Origin: Oscillospiraceae bacterium | Lineage (GTDB): Bacteria; Bacillota; Clostridia; Oscillospirales; Oscillospiraceae | Assembly: GCA_017435615.1 (NCBI GenBank) | Contig: JAFSET010000061.1 | Span: 1-53,279 of the forward strand | Direction: 5' to 3' | Length of the DNA: 53,279 nt | Shown here: piece after piece, positions 27,398 to 37,000 of the stretch | Layout: every line of letters starts with the position of its first letter | How positions within the stretch are numbered: the first letter of the stretch is position 1 | Made by a program: the position numbers and the translations under genes | The notes under the pieces: model-generated | The model's input: only the letters and a program-made list of their open reading frames with translations | The model's database searches: none | Told to the model about the DNA's origin: nothing

Positions 27398-28129
27398 TTA
27401 CTCCTCACCAATGTAAACACGGACATTGTCCAAATAATAGGTTTGGTCGGTATCATACAATCGACCGTCTTCAAATTCCACATAAAAACCGTCCACCTGA
27501 GAAAGATCAGGCTGATTTTTATTGGCAAATTCCTGGGCCGTGATCTCAATATGGGTCCAGCCGTTGGGGTTTAAGTCAAAGCGGAAGGAGGTGCTGTACT
27601 GATTATCGTCGTGCCAGATATCCTCCCAGGCATAGTTCCAGGTGCCGTCACTGGTAGCAGTACGCATAAACCGGTTGATATAAAACCGTACGCTGCGGCT
27701 CTCCGCCTGGGCGTTGTACACGTCAAAGGAAACCTTGGTCAAATTGGAAAAATCCGTGGTTTCGTTGAAAAAAGCGGTATCGGTGGCCATACGCAATGAA
27801 ACATCCGTTTCCCCGGCAGGCACTGTGATCTGCAGGCTTTGGTCACCGTTGGTCACCAGATCAGCAGACTCAGACTTTTGGATCTGCGCCATTCTGCCGC
27901 CGCTGTACTTGACCTGAGAACATTCAAAATAGCTTTCAAAGTCACCAAGCAGGTAGTAGTATTCCCCTATCTCCTCGTCATACTCCATCACATTGCTTCG
28001 CTGTGCCTGCCCGGACACCGCCGGCTGCTCTGCCTGGGGTTCGGTAGGCTGGCTCTGCCGGTTATTACAACCGGCAAAGCACAGCGCAAGGCTTACGCAC
28101 AGAAGCGCTGCAAGTATTCTGTTTTTCAT
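27398..28129 (-). CDS. Small lipoprotein with jelly-roll carbohydrate-binding-type module (operon B)
   Basis: This 243-residue lipoprotein has lipobox FAGC with Cys21, and AGGAGGGTTAAAGT precedes the ATG. The mature domain begins YYLLGDFESYFE, has FSNLTKVSFDVYNAQAESRS and DIWHDDNQ in the middle, and ends YYLDNVRVYIGEE. It is the homologue of the operon A protein at 2438-3187 and of the C-terminal domain of the fusion protein, with which it also shares the W-H-D-D segment. It likely binds sugar at the membrane outer face. The start is 3 bp after the GH123-like gene. Confidence 0.85.
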   Translation of the reverse strand: MKNRILAALLCVSLALCFAGCNNRQSQPTEPQAEQPAVSGQAQRSNVMEYDEEIGEYYYLLGDFESYFECSQVKYSGGRMAQIQKSESADLVTNGDQSLQITVPAGETDVSLRMATDTAFFNETTDFSNLTKVSFDVYNAQAESRSVRFYINRFMRTATSDGTWNYAWEDIWHDDNQYSTSFRFDLNPNGWTHIEITAQEFANKNQPDLSQVDGFYVEFEDGRLYDTDQTYYLDNVRVYIGEE

Positions 28130-28132
28130 ACT

Positions 28133-30595
28133 TTAACCCTCCTGTACCGTAAAGCCGTCAATGTAAACTTCCACAGCTTTTCCTGCTTCAAACACCAGAT
28201 CCAGCTCTGCCAGCATATCCAGATTGGTAATGTTACCGGGAATGGGCGCATCCACCTTGGTCCATTGGCCGGGCAGCAGCTTGACTGTGCCCACTGTATG
28301 CACCTGATTGTCATAGAAGGAAACCGTTGCTTTCAATTCTTCCGCGCCGGGGTTATACACATAGAAGCTGATATTTTTCACGGGAGCAAAGCTGCCGCCT
28401 ACAATGGCAGATTCTTTCAGCACTGCCACATAGGGCGTAACCTCTGTCTTGCCCTGATTGAGTACCGCGTGGACAGATTTTTCCCCATCCAGGGCATAAT
28501 CCGTGCTGATTTCCAGGGTGTCGCCACTCATACATACCAGCTGATCCGCTGTAGTACCGGTCTCAAAGCTTTCTGCCTTCAACTCTCCGGTGACCAGCGT
28601 GCAGACATAGTCCTTTGTCGCGCCCTCGCTGGATACGCAGAAGCTGCAGCTCTTTTCCTTGGTCAAATCCAATTCGATGGTGTACACGCCGTTCTCATCC
28701 GGGATCAAAGCCGTTCCGTCACGGGACACCGCCGCGTTTTCATTCAGGCACACAAACTCCACAGTGCCCTTGTTCATAAACACATCCTGTGTCTTGTACA
28801 AAACGGCAGTGGGCTGCTTCAGGTCTGTGATCATCCGGAACAGCTCGTTACGGGCAGCACTGAACACATCCGCATCCGTGGTGGGAATGGTGCCGGTGAA
28901 CATCCGGTCATAGAGCTTCTGCAGAACCGTTTCCGGGTTCAGGCCGTTCATATAGTAGATATCCTTGAATGCCTCGATCAGGTCATAGTCCTGCACGCCG
29001 TCACGCCACGCCATAGCACGCAGACCGGGACAAGGACCCTTTAATCCGTAGGTGGCACCGGGGTAGAACAGATTGCCGTCACCGGGGGTAATGCCGCCGG
29101 GGCCGGGAGAGGAGGTCTCCCACCGGTTGGGGGTCACATCTCCGCTGGGGCCATAATTGTAGTTGACGCTTTTCCAGGCCATCAGCAGGGAAATGCCGTA
29201 GCTGTTACACATCCAGCCTAATGTACGGGTTCCCACCGCCGGGCTGTCAAAGGCATAGTTGGCATGGGGATAGAAGGGGGTACAGCACACATAGGTCCAA
29301 AGCTGCATATCCTCTCTGCCCTCTTTTAGCTGCGCAAGATCGGAAGCATTGTTGAAAAAGTCGTTGACAATGCAGATCGTTGCTTCCTTCAGGCCGTGAC
29401 TTGCCAGGGTGTTGCCGGAAATGTTGCAGGTCAGCATATAGGGCATATTTAATAAGGTATGGGATACCACGCTGTCATAGTAGGCATACTCCTCAGTGCC
29501 TGCATACTGCGCCCGCAGAATATCATCCGCATCCCGGAGCATCTTCAGGTAAACAGTCAGAGATTTCCGCGCCGTTTCAAATTGCGCCTCTGTCTGCGGC
29601 TCATCCACATGGTCATAGGGATAGTAGAAGGCCTTGGACAGATAATTCACTTTGTCCGCTACAGACATCTGGGCAATGGCCACCACATACTCACGCAGCA
29701 GGCCTACATTAAACTGCACTTCCTCCCCGTCATACCAACCGGGACTGGTATCAAACTCAATGCGGTAGGCATTAAAGCCGGGATAGTCATAGTATGCTTT
29801 CAGCCGCTCCAAATAAGTGGGCAGATCCATCACTTCGTCCGTACCGGGCACGATGGAGCTCATATTGTAGTCCATCAGCACTTCCGTGTAGAGGATCGCC
29901 ATCTCGTCAGAGCCATCCAGCTCCGCAGATTCAAAGGCCTCTCTGCCAAAGTAGGGCGCATAGGTTTTTAAACCGGAGGTATCCGGCAGGGTCACGTCGT
30001 AAACGGTGACCTCCATAGGAACCCGGTAGGTCTGCGCATCCGTCTTTAAGGTGACGGTGCCCTTATACACACCGGCAGGTGTTTCTTTTGTGGTGGAAAC
30101 ATCCAAATAAATTGCCTGATTGTTTCCTTCTTTCACTGTATTTTCGCCGTACTCCACAGCCTTTTCAAAAGGCAGCATAGGATCCGGCAATTGATGGCCG
30201 TAGTAATCGGGGTAGGTTTTGCCGGTGCTGTCATCAATGGACTGATATTTCAGCATATACACATCAATATCGCCGGACAGGATCTTCTCGCCGCCACACA
30301 CCAGATCCGATACGGATACGGTGTAAGCGGGAATGTCCTGCTTGGCAAACAGCATTAGCTGGGCGCCTTCTTCCTCGTTTCTTGCCATACTGACGGAAAT
30401 AACATTTTTGCCAGCCGCTGCTTCCGCAGCCTTGCCGTCATCGTCCAAAACGATTTTTGCGGTGGCAGATTCGCCCCATACTACAGCATCTTCGCCCTCA
30501 ATCTTTTCCTGACTGCCGCCGGCATTGCCGCAGCCTGCCGCCGGCAAAAGCAGCACAAGGATCAGGGAAAGCGCAAGTAGTCTTTTCCGGATCAT
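28133..30595 (-). CDS. GH123/DUF4091-like glycoside hydrolase lipoprotein (operon B)
   Basis: This 820-residue protein has an AAGC lipobox with Cys22, and AAGGAGAACGAT precedes its ATG. The N-terminal beta domain begins AVVWGESATAKIVLDDDG. DHVDEP places the Asp-Glu dyad at residues 331-332, as in GH123. A DUF4091-type segment reads GDGNLFYPGATYGLKGPCPG and is followed by MAWRDGVQDYDLI. The C-terminus is a jelly roll ending VEVYIDGFTVQEG. Domain order, length and gene position match the operon A protein at 3189-5648. It likely trims HexNAc-type residues from extracellular glycans before import; the exact substrate is unknown. Confidence 0.82.
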   Translation of the reverse strand: MIRKRLLALSLILVLLLPAAGCGNAGGSQEKIEGEDAVVWGESATAKIVLDDDGKAAEAAAGKNVISVSMARNEEEGAQLMLFAKQDIPAYTVSVSDLVCGGEKILSGDIDVYMLKYQSIDDSTGKTYPDYYGHQLPDPMLPFEKAVEYGENTVKEGNNQAIYLDVSTTKETPAGVYKGTVTLKTDAQTYRVPMEVTVYDVTLPDTSGLKTYAPYFGREAFESAELDGSDEMAILYTEVLMDYNMSSIVPGTDEVMDLPTYLERLKAYYDYPGFNAYRIEFDTSPGWYDGEEVQFNVGLLREYVVAIAQMSVADKVNYLSKAFYYPYDHVDEPQTEAQFETARKSLTVYLKMLRDADDILRAQYAGTEEYAYYDSVVSHTLLNMPYMLTCNISGNTLASHGLKEATICIVNDFFNNASDLAQLKEGREDMQLWTYVCCTPFYPHANYAFDSPAVGTRTLGWMCNSYGISLLMAWKSVNYNYGPSGDVTPNRWETSSPGPGGITPGDGNLFYPGATYGLKGPCPGLRAMAWRDGVQDYDLIEAFKDIYYMNGLNPETVLQKLYDRMFTGTIPTTDADVFSAARNELFRMITDLKQPTAVLYKTQDVFMNKGTVEFVCLNENAAVSRDGTALIPDENGVYTIELDLTKEKSCSFCVSSEGATKDYVCTLVTGELKAESFETGTTADQLVCMSGDTLEISTDYALDGEKSVHAVLNQGKTEVTPYVAVLKESAIVGGSFAPVKNISFYVYNPGAEELKATVSFYDNQVHTVGTVKLLPGQWTKVDAPIPGNITNLDMLAELDLVFEAGKAVEVYIDGFTVQEG

Positions 30596-30605
30596 ATCGT
30601 TCTCC

Positions 30606-32246
30606 TTACTCGAAAAGTCTGTTCAGATAGGTGCTCCAGCGGTCATCGGCATACTCTGTCAGGAAGATATTGTTGTATTCCTCCGGAGTCTGTCCGTTCT
30701 TGGCGGTCATCATATCCACAAAGTATGTATTCAGATTATAGGGCTGAACATTGGCCTTGCTGAAAATGTCACCCGCGCGGTAGAAGCCTACATAAACGGC
30801 GTCCTTGGTGCAGTCATAGATGGATTGCTCTGTTTCGTGCAGCTTCTCGTAGTCATAGGCATACTGGAAGGGGGAGAAGCCGCCGGCGCAGTTGTCCTTG
30901 AAGATCTGAATACCTTCATCGGACGCCATAAACAGCAGGAACTGGTCGGCTAAAGCCTTGGCATTGCTGTAAACAGGGGCAAACACCGTATGGGTCGGTG
31001 CCAGTGTGGCAACCATATTCCGGGCAGAACGGATGTACGCCACCTCTTCCTCGGTCACGCCTGCAGGCAGCTCACCCTCTCCGTCCACATAGGCAACCAC
31101 CTGAGACAGCATCTCGTCGGAGGTGATGTTGGGCAAACGCTTTTCGCCACCGGCAGAATAGCTGTTGGTAGCTTCCAGGATGTTGCTGGTCACAGGGACC
31201 TTCATCATCTTGACGGTGGAGTCCAGCTCCACGGTGGTGTTATTCTGCACCTCCTGCATCAGCCAGTCGCCGGATACATAGAACGCATACTTGTTTTCCT
31301 GGATCATGAAGTTTGTCTGATAGTCATTCAAACGGTCCACGCCGATCTCAGCAGCATTCTGGTTTACATAGCCGGCATCATAGTTCAAAATATCATAGCA
31401 GGTCTGTGCGGATGCCAGACGACCGGGCTGATTAAAGATCTTGTTGGAGTTCTTCTCCTCCCGGTTCATACTGCTGTTGTAGCCGATGCCCTCATAGAAC
31501 TTGGTGTAGTTTTCAAAGCCTTCGTACTGCGCCCACCAGATCTGATACAAAGAGGTGGACCAGTAGTCGATCATACCGGGTACGAAGAACACACAGCCTT
31601 CTGCCTTCAGCCGCTCACACAGAGCGATCAGCTCATCGGTAGTTCTGGGTAACTCCCAGTTGCCCTCGCCCAGGGCATTATTGATCACGTCCTCGTTGTA
31701 GAACAGGCAGTGGTTACCGGCCACATAGGGCATCCAGTAATAGGTATCATCCGCGGTATCTTCCGTATCGCGGCCATTAACCTGACACATTTTACGCAGA
31801 CCGGGGAACAGCTTGTCTGCAATGGTCTGATCCTCACCGGGAATGGTGGTGTTATAAAGGGCAGTCAGATCACGCACTGCCTGACCGTCATTGTACATCT
31901 TCGCAAAGGATGCCAATGTGCCGTAGCCTTCAGACTTACTGAAGTACAGGTCGATATCATTGGTATTGGGGTTACGCAGGCTGTTTTCAACCTGGCCGGC
32001 TGTTCTGACGATCTGCAGATTGACATTGACACCGGGGTTCTTGTCCTGGAACGCCTTTACCAGGGCTTCCATCCACTTGGTACCGTAGCCCATGGCGTAG
32101 TACATAATGTTCAGATTGGTGGTATCCTCCACAGAGTTGTCAACCGTCTGATTTTGAGAACCGCCACCACCGCCGCAGCCGGCGAGCACAAGGCTCAGCG
32201 CAATGGTAACACTGAGCAGCAGCGCGATCATTCTTTTCGTTTTCAT
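30606..32246 (-). CDS. ABC transporter solute-binding lipoprotein (operon B)
   Basis: This 546-residue lipoprotein has lipobox LAGC with Cys24, followed by a Gly-rich spacer. The start follows GGAGATAGCTT. TTNLNIMYYAMGYGTKWM opens the mature domain, then QDKNPGVNVNLQI, SKSEGYGTLASF and, later, FYVSGDWLMQE. These match the paralogue at 5685-7331, so the two transporters arose by duplication, although enough differences exist to allow distinct ligands. The two permease genes lie immediately upstream. Confidence 0.9.
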   Translation of the reverse strand: MKTKRMIALLLSVTIALSLVLAGCGGGGGSQNQTVDNSVEDTTNLNIMYYAMGYGTKWMEALVKAFQDKNPGVNVNLQIVRTAGQVENSLRNPNTNDIDLYFSKSEGYGTLASFAKMYNDGQAVRDLTALYNTTIPGEDQTIADKLFPGLRKMCQVNGRDTEDTADDTYYWMPYVAGNHCLFYNEDVINNALGEGNWELPRTTDELIALCERLKAEGCVFFVPGMIDYWSTSLYQIWWAQYEGFENYTKFYEGIGYNSSMNREEKNSNKIFNQPGRLASAQTCYDILNYDAGYVNQNAAEIGVDRLNDYQTNFMIQENKYAFYVSGDWLMQEVQNNTTVELDSTVKMMKVPVTSNILEATNSYSAGGEKRLPNITSDEMLSQVVAYVDGEGELPAGVTEEEVAYIRSARNMVATLAPTHTVFAPVYSNAKALADQFLLFMASDEGIQIFKDNCAGGFSPFQYAYDYEKLHETEQSIYDCTKDAVYVGFYRAGDIFSKANVQPYNLNTYFVDMMTAKNGQTPEEYNNIFLTEYADDRWSTYLNRLFE

Positions 32247-32269
32247 AAGCTATCTCCTTTTTTGTTGCC

Positions 32270-33175
32270 TTAGCCTTTAATGCCGCCGGCAGAAACATTT
32301 TTGTTGAGCTTTCCACTGAATATGGCGTAGAGCACCACGACCGGAATAATCGACAGGAAAATACCTGCAAAATAGGTAGGTGTCTGCAAGCCGATATAGA
32401 ACATATAGGTCTGCAACACATACAGCATACTCGAAAGAGTGGGATTTGTTTTCTGGTACACCATAACCGTTGCGTAATCATTCCAGTAGAAAATAAAATT
32501 CATAATGCCCTGAGCGGTAATGATCGGCACCGCGCAAGGAAGCATAATATTTTTGAATACGGCAAAGGGTCCTGCGCCGTCGATCTTCGCCGCCTCTGCA
32601 TAGGCGTTGGGAAGTCCCTGGAAGTAGGCATACATAATCAGGAACAAGCCACCGTGTCCGGCACCCTGGCTGATATAGTACAGCCAGTTGTCTACCATAT
32701 TCATTTCTGCCAGCATCTTATATTTTGCCGCATCCTGACCGTAGGTAGGAATCATCATCTGCACCATAATAAAGGCGTACAGGAATTTTCTTCCCTTAAA
32801 CTCATAACGGGCAGTCACATAGGAAAACAGGGTGGTCACCACCAGCCGGGGCAGTGTACAGCCTAAGCTGTATACCAGGGAGTTCAGAAGCATTTCCGGA
32901 TAGGTGACCATCCGCATAATGCCGTTGCTGCCGCCTACCTCGATCATAAACTTCTGGGAAACATCGATAAAGTTTTGGATGGTATACTTGCCTACAAACA
33001 AGCCGTGTTCCCGAACCATAGTCAAATAGGTCGTCGGGTCACCCAATGCGACATTCAGTCCCCAAATAACAAGAAACAGCAGCAGGCAGCCCCATACCAG
33101 AGGAATAATACCCAGAAAATTGACCCAAAAGCCGTTGGCACGCAGCTCCCGACGGCGGGCTTTTAAGCTCATCAT
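32270..33175 (-). CDS. Carbohydrate ABC permease, MalG type (operon B)
   Basis: This 301-residue membrane protein has six likely membrane segments and an EAA loop (EAAKIDGAGPF, from Glu194). The C-terminus is SAGGIKG, matching the operon A protein. The first ATG shares one base with the TGA of the upstream permease (TGATGATG), so translation is coupled. A second ATG directly follows the first. It forms the channel with the product of 33175-34080. Confidence 0.93.
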   Translation of the reverse strand: MMSLKARRRELRANGFWVNFLGIIPLVWGCLLLFLVIWGLNVALGDPTTYLTMVREHGLFVGKYTIQNFIDVSQKFMIEVGGSNGIMRMVTYPEMLLNSLVYSLGCTLPRLVVTTLFSYVTARYEFKGRKFLYAFIMVQMMIPTYGQDAAKYKMLAEMNMVDNWLYYISQGAGHGGLFLIMYAYFQGLPNAYAEAAKIDGAGPFAVFKNIMLPCAVPIITAQGIMNFIFYWNDYATVMVYQKTNPTLSSMLYVLQTYMFYIGLQTPTYFAGIFLSIIPVVVLYAIFSGKLNKNVSAGGIKG

Positions 33176-34080
33176 CAGTATTCCACCTCCGTACCAAAGC
33201 GCTTCATGACCCCGCGGAATATGACATACAGGGGGATGGTCAGCAAAGTAAAGATAATACCCAATGCTGCCGCGTGGTTGTATTCGTTCACATTGCCGTT
33301 GAGCACAACGCTGTACATCCAGTAGCTCAGGGTTTGGGTGCCGTACTTACCTTCTGTCAGCACCAGCACGGAGCCGGTTGCGCCGAACATGCCGATGATC
33401 TGAATGGAAAGCATATTCACAAAGTTGGGCCATACCAGGGGCAAGATTACGGTTGTAAATTCTCTTGCCGGGGTAATGCCCTCCAAATTGCCGTACTCGA
33501 TCAGATCCTGGGGAATACGTCCGATGATGCTGGTCCAGGTCAGCAGGTTTGCGCCCACACCGATCAAAATATCGTAGATCAGCACATACAGCAGACCACT
33601 TTCCGTCAGCATAGAAAAGGGGGTGTCTGCACCGGTCATCTGCTGAAGCTGATGGAACAGCCAACCGTCGGAGGCCATAAACTTCTTATACAGCAGCGCC
33701 ACCATAATGCCGCCGATGGCACCGGGCAGGTACAGAGCCATACGGATAAACTTGTGGCCCACGACCTTCCGGAACAGCAGGTATGCAATAAACATACAGG
33801 CAGGAATCAGCAGCGCGTTCATCAGGAAAAAGATCATGGTGTTTTTAAATGCCAAAGGCATATCCACGCCGGTGGCCATGGTGAGGGCTTCGATCGCCCA
33901 TTTAAAGTTATCGAAGCCGATTTCACCGGTCAGCACATTGGTAAACGTCATCACGATGCTGTTCCACTGTATACCTGCCCAAAAGACGACCAAATGCAGG
34001 ATTGCCGGGGCGCAGAACGCCACAATAAGCCACTTCTCGCGGGTGATATTTCGGGATTTTCTTCCGCTCAACTTTCTCAT
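33175..34080 (-). CDS. Carbohydrate ABC permease, MalF type (operon B)
   Basis: This 301-residue permease starts MRKLSGRKSRN and ends GTEVEY. Six membrane segments and the loop EYGNLEGITPAREF occupy the place of the EAA motif. The start codon overlaps the stop of the giant surface-protein gene by four bases (ATGA), so the ribosome that ends the 2,412-residue protein can start the permease. The same surface-protein-to-permease coupling exists in operon A. Confidence 0.93.
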   Translation of the reverse strand: MRKLSGRKSRNITREKWLIVAFCAPAILHLVVFWAGIQWNSIVMTFTNVLTGEIGFDNFKWAIEALTMATGVDMPLAFKNTMIFFLMNALLIPACMFIAYLLFRKVVGHKFIRMALYLPGAIGGIMVALLYKKFMASDGWLFHQLQQMTGADTPFSMLTESGLLYVLIYDILIGVGANLLTWTSIIGRIPQDLIEYGNLEGITPAREFTTVILPLVWPNFVNMLSIQIIGMFGATGSVLVLTEGKYGTQTLSYWMYSVVLNGNVNEYNHAAALGIIFTLLTIPLYVIFRGVMKRFGTEVEY

Positions 34081-37000
34081 TGCTTACGACCTTTCTTTTT
34101 TGCTCTTGTCGCAACTACAGCAACCGCACCGCCCAAAGCAGCCACGCAAAGAACCGCAACTGCAATGATCGTCGGCAGGTTTGTGTTTTCTTTTTCTTCT
34201 GTCGCTCCGTCAGCCACAAGACCGTCCTGCAAAATCTTTTCAGCCTGTGCCTGAATGTGCTTATCCTCCCGGATGCCGCTGAGGGTCAGGGTATAGGTCA
34301 GAGCAGTCTTGTCATAGCGCGCCATCGGCAGGAAGTCCGCGCCGTTGACCGTCAGGCTCTTTAAGACATAGCCGCCATCCATTTTGATCTGTACAGTTAC
34401 AGCTCCGCCGGCAGCAACAGATGTCTGATCCGGAATGATCTGCAAATGATCCGCGTTGTCTGCCGTAATGTTGTAAAGGCTCTCATCATCGGAAACCGTG
34501 TAGCTAAACGCCACGTCCTGCTGCGCGTTTTCCAATGTGTATACATAGCCGCCATCGGAGGTCAGCGCGGCTTTCACCGTTTCTGAGTTGACTGTGAGGC
34601 TTTCCAAAGTCTTTCCTTCCACGGGGAATACCACAAGCTTCACGCTTTCGCCCTTCAGGAACAGGGGCTTAAATGCAACCGCTGCATGTTCCTTGTCCTC
34701 TGTCTCGGAAATATCGGTCACGCTTCTGACCTCCAGGGTGGATGTGAGCTTGAAATCGTCGCCGGTGTCCGGTGTGCGGGCCATAATATTCAGGGTGCTG
34801 TCGTGACGCTGGGTGCTGTCAAAATAGGTGATCAGCTCCAGCTCCCCGGCTGTCTCACCGGCTTTTACATACCAGCGGTCATACTTGTAAACGCCGTCTT
34901 CGTAGCATTTTACAATACCCACTTCCACAACACTCCAGGAATCGGCCTTGAAGATATCGGTGTTGCCGGAACTCAAGGCACTGACATGGAAGCCGTGGGA
35001 AATGGTGGCAAAGCCGCACCAGATCTCAATATGGGTGCCTGTTCTGGACCAGATGTCACTGGTGTCGGAGCCGTAGCCCAAACGCAGGCCGCCGCCGGTC
35101 TTGGGAATGTAGTAAGCAAACCGGATGGCTCTGTTCAGAACGCCCTCCTGACCGTCGGCAAACAATGTGCCGATCTGATCGACGCTGTTTGCGGGAATGA
35201 CGATCTCCTTCTTGCCGGTTATTTCATACAGGTCATAGACCTGGGCTTCATCCACCGTCAGCGTATGAACCTCGATTTTCACAGTCAACGCGTCATCCTT
35301 GGAGGGATTCTTCAGCTCAAATACATACACATCCTGCTTGTCGCTGATGGGGGTAATGGGCTGACCGTTCAGCAGCACCTGCTTCATCAGCACGGAAGTA
35401 AACTCGTCTTGATTGCCCAGTGCCACATCAATAATGGATTTCTTGCCCGGGATCACATCGGTGTTGGATGTAATATATTCGCTGCTGTCTGCCTGCTCTC
35501 CGTTGACCACATAGGTAACCGGAACGGTAATATAGCCATACTTGGTGGTCATGGTAACCGGGGATGTGGTGTAGGCGCACAGCAGATTGCCCCGGACGCG
35601 GTTTATTTCCTTGTCCAAATAGGACAGCTCTTCTTTTCCGTCAATTTTCAGATAGAGCTTCTTGCCGATCCGCTCCATATTGCTGTCAAAGAAGTCTGTA
35701 ATACCAAATTCCAGTTCATATTTGCCGGGGTATACGCCGCTGGCGCTGGCCAAAACCTGATCGGTCGCGCTGTCACGCAGGACCAGGGAGGTGGTGCCAT
35801 CCGTGCCAAAATACAGGCTGAGGCGGTAGCCCATGCTGTCAAACAGGTCTGTATCCTTGCACAGGCCCAAAATCAGCTCCTGCAGGGAACTGCGATCCAC
35901 CTGACTGGTGTCCATATCCACACGCAGCGCATAGTTCAGATCATTGGTGGCCGTAACCTGGCCCAGCACATTGGTCCAGACAACAGCACCGCCTGCATCG
36001 GTCCGGTTCAGCCTTACGCTGGCTCTGCCCAACAGATCGTAAATATCGTAAACCATCACATTGGGGGTGGGAATTCCTGCAACGCAGGTTCCCAGGATGG
36101 CCGTTCCGCTGCTGACATATGCTGCCACCACAGTGCCCATATCCGCACCGGAGACGACATTCTTCGTATCGTCAAAATGCATCAGCTCCCGGCCGTCCAC
36201 CTTGACATAGATCCGCCTTGCCACGACCTTTTTGTCACTGTCCAGCAGATCCGTAACGCCGATCTCCAGCTCAAAGGTGCCGTTGAAGTCGAAGCCTTGC
36301 TCTGCGTTATAGCAGCCCACAGGCTCGCCGCCCTCGGGATTTGCATTTTTATAAATACGCAGGCTGTCGGTTTTGTTTTCCGGATCGGCAATCAGCTCGA
36401 TCTGATAGCCAAAGCCGCCGCTTACCGGCCAGTGACCCTTCAGTCCCAGGCCGATCAGCAGATTTTGCTGCTGATCCCGGCTCATGGTCACTTTCGTCTT
36501 CAGGGCCACATTGCCCTTATGTGCTTCGTCCACATTGCCGATCAGCACGCCCCAGTTGACGTTGCCGTTGTCATCGCTGTGGCTTACCTCCAGGGTCTGC
36601 CGGAAAGAAAGATCGTACAGATCATAAACAACCGCATTGCTGGCCTGATAGCCTCTTATGGATGTCATTTTCAGGCTTTTACCGCTGACATACACATCCA
36701 CCTTTGTGCCCAATGCATCATCGGACAGGGCATTGACGGTATCGTCATAATGCAGGACCTCCTCCCCGTTGACCTTGAGGTAGATCCGTTTGCCCACCAC
36801 GGCATTTTTGGCGTCCAGGTCATACAGGTCTACAACGCCGAATTCCAATTCGTATTCGCCGTTCAAGTCCACGGTTTGATCCTTGCAGTAGATCTGCTCA
36901 CCGGCTCTGTGAATCTTCACGGTGTCCACTTCGTTTTTGCCGGTCTTCATTACGATCTCCAGCACATAGCCGCTGTTTAACTGAACCGCCATGGAGTTGT

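Noticed and set aside
34080-34200. NLPTI near the end of the operon B giant protein as a sortase signal
   Set aside because: It lacks the T-G pair and lies at the membrane-segment edge; the operon A homologue has nothing similar.
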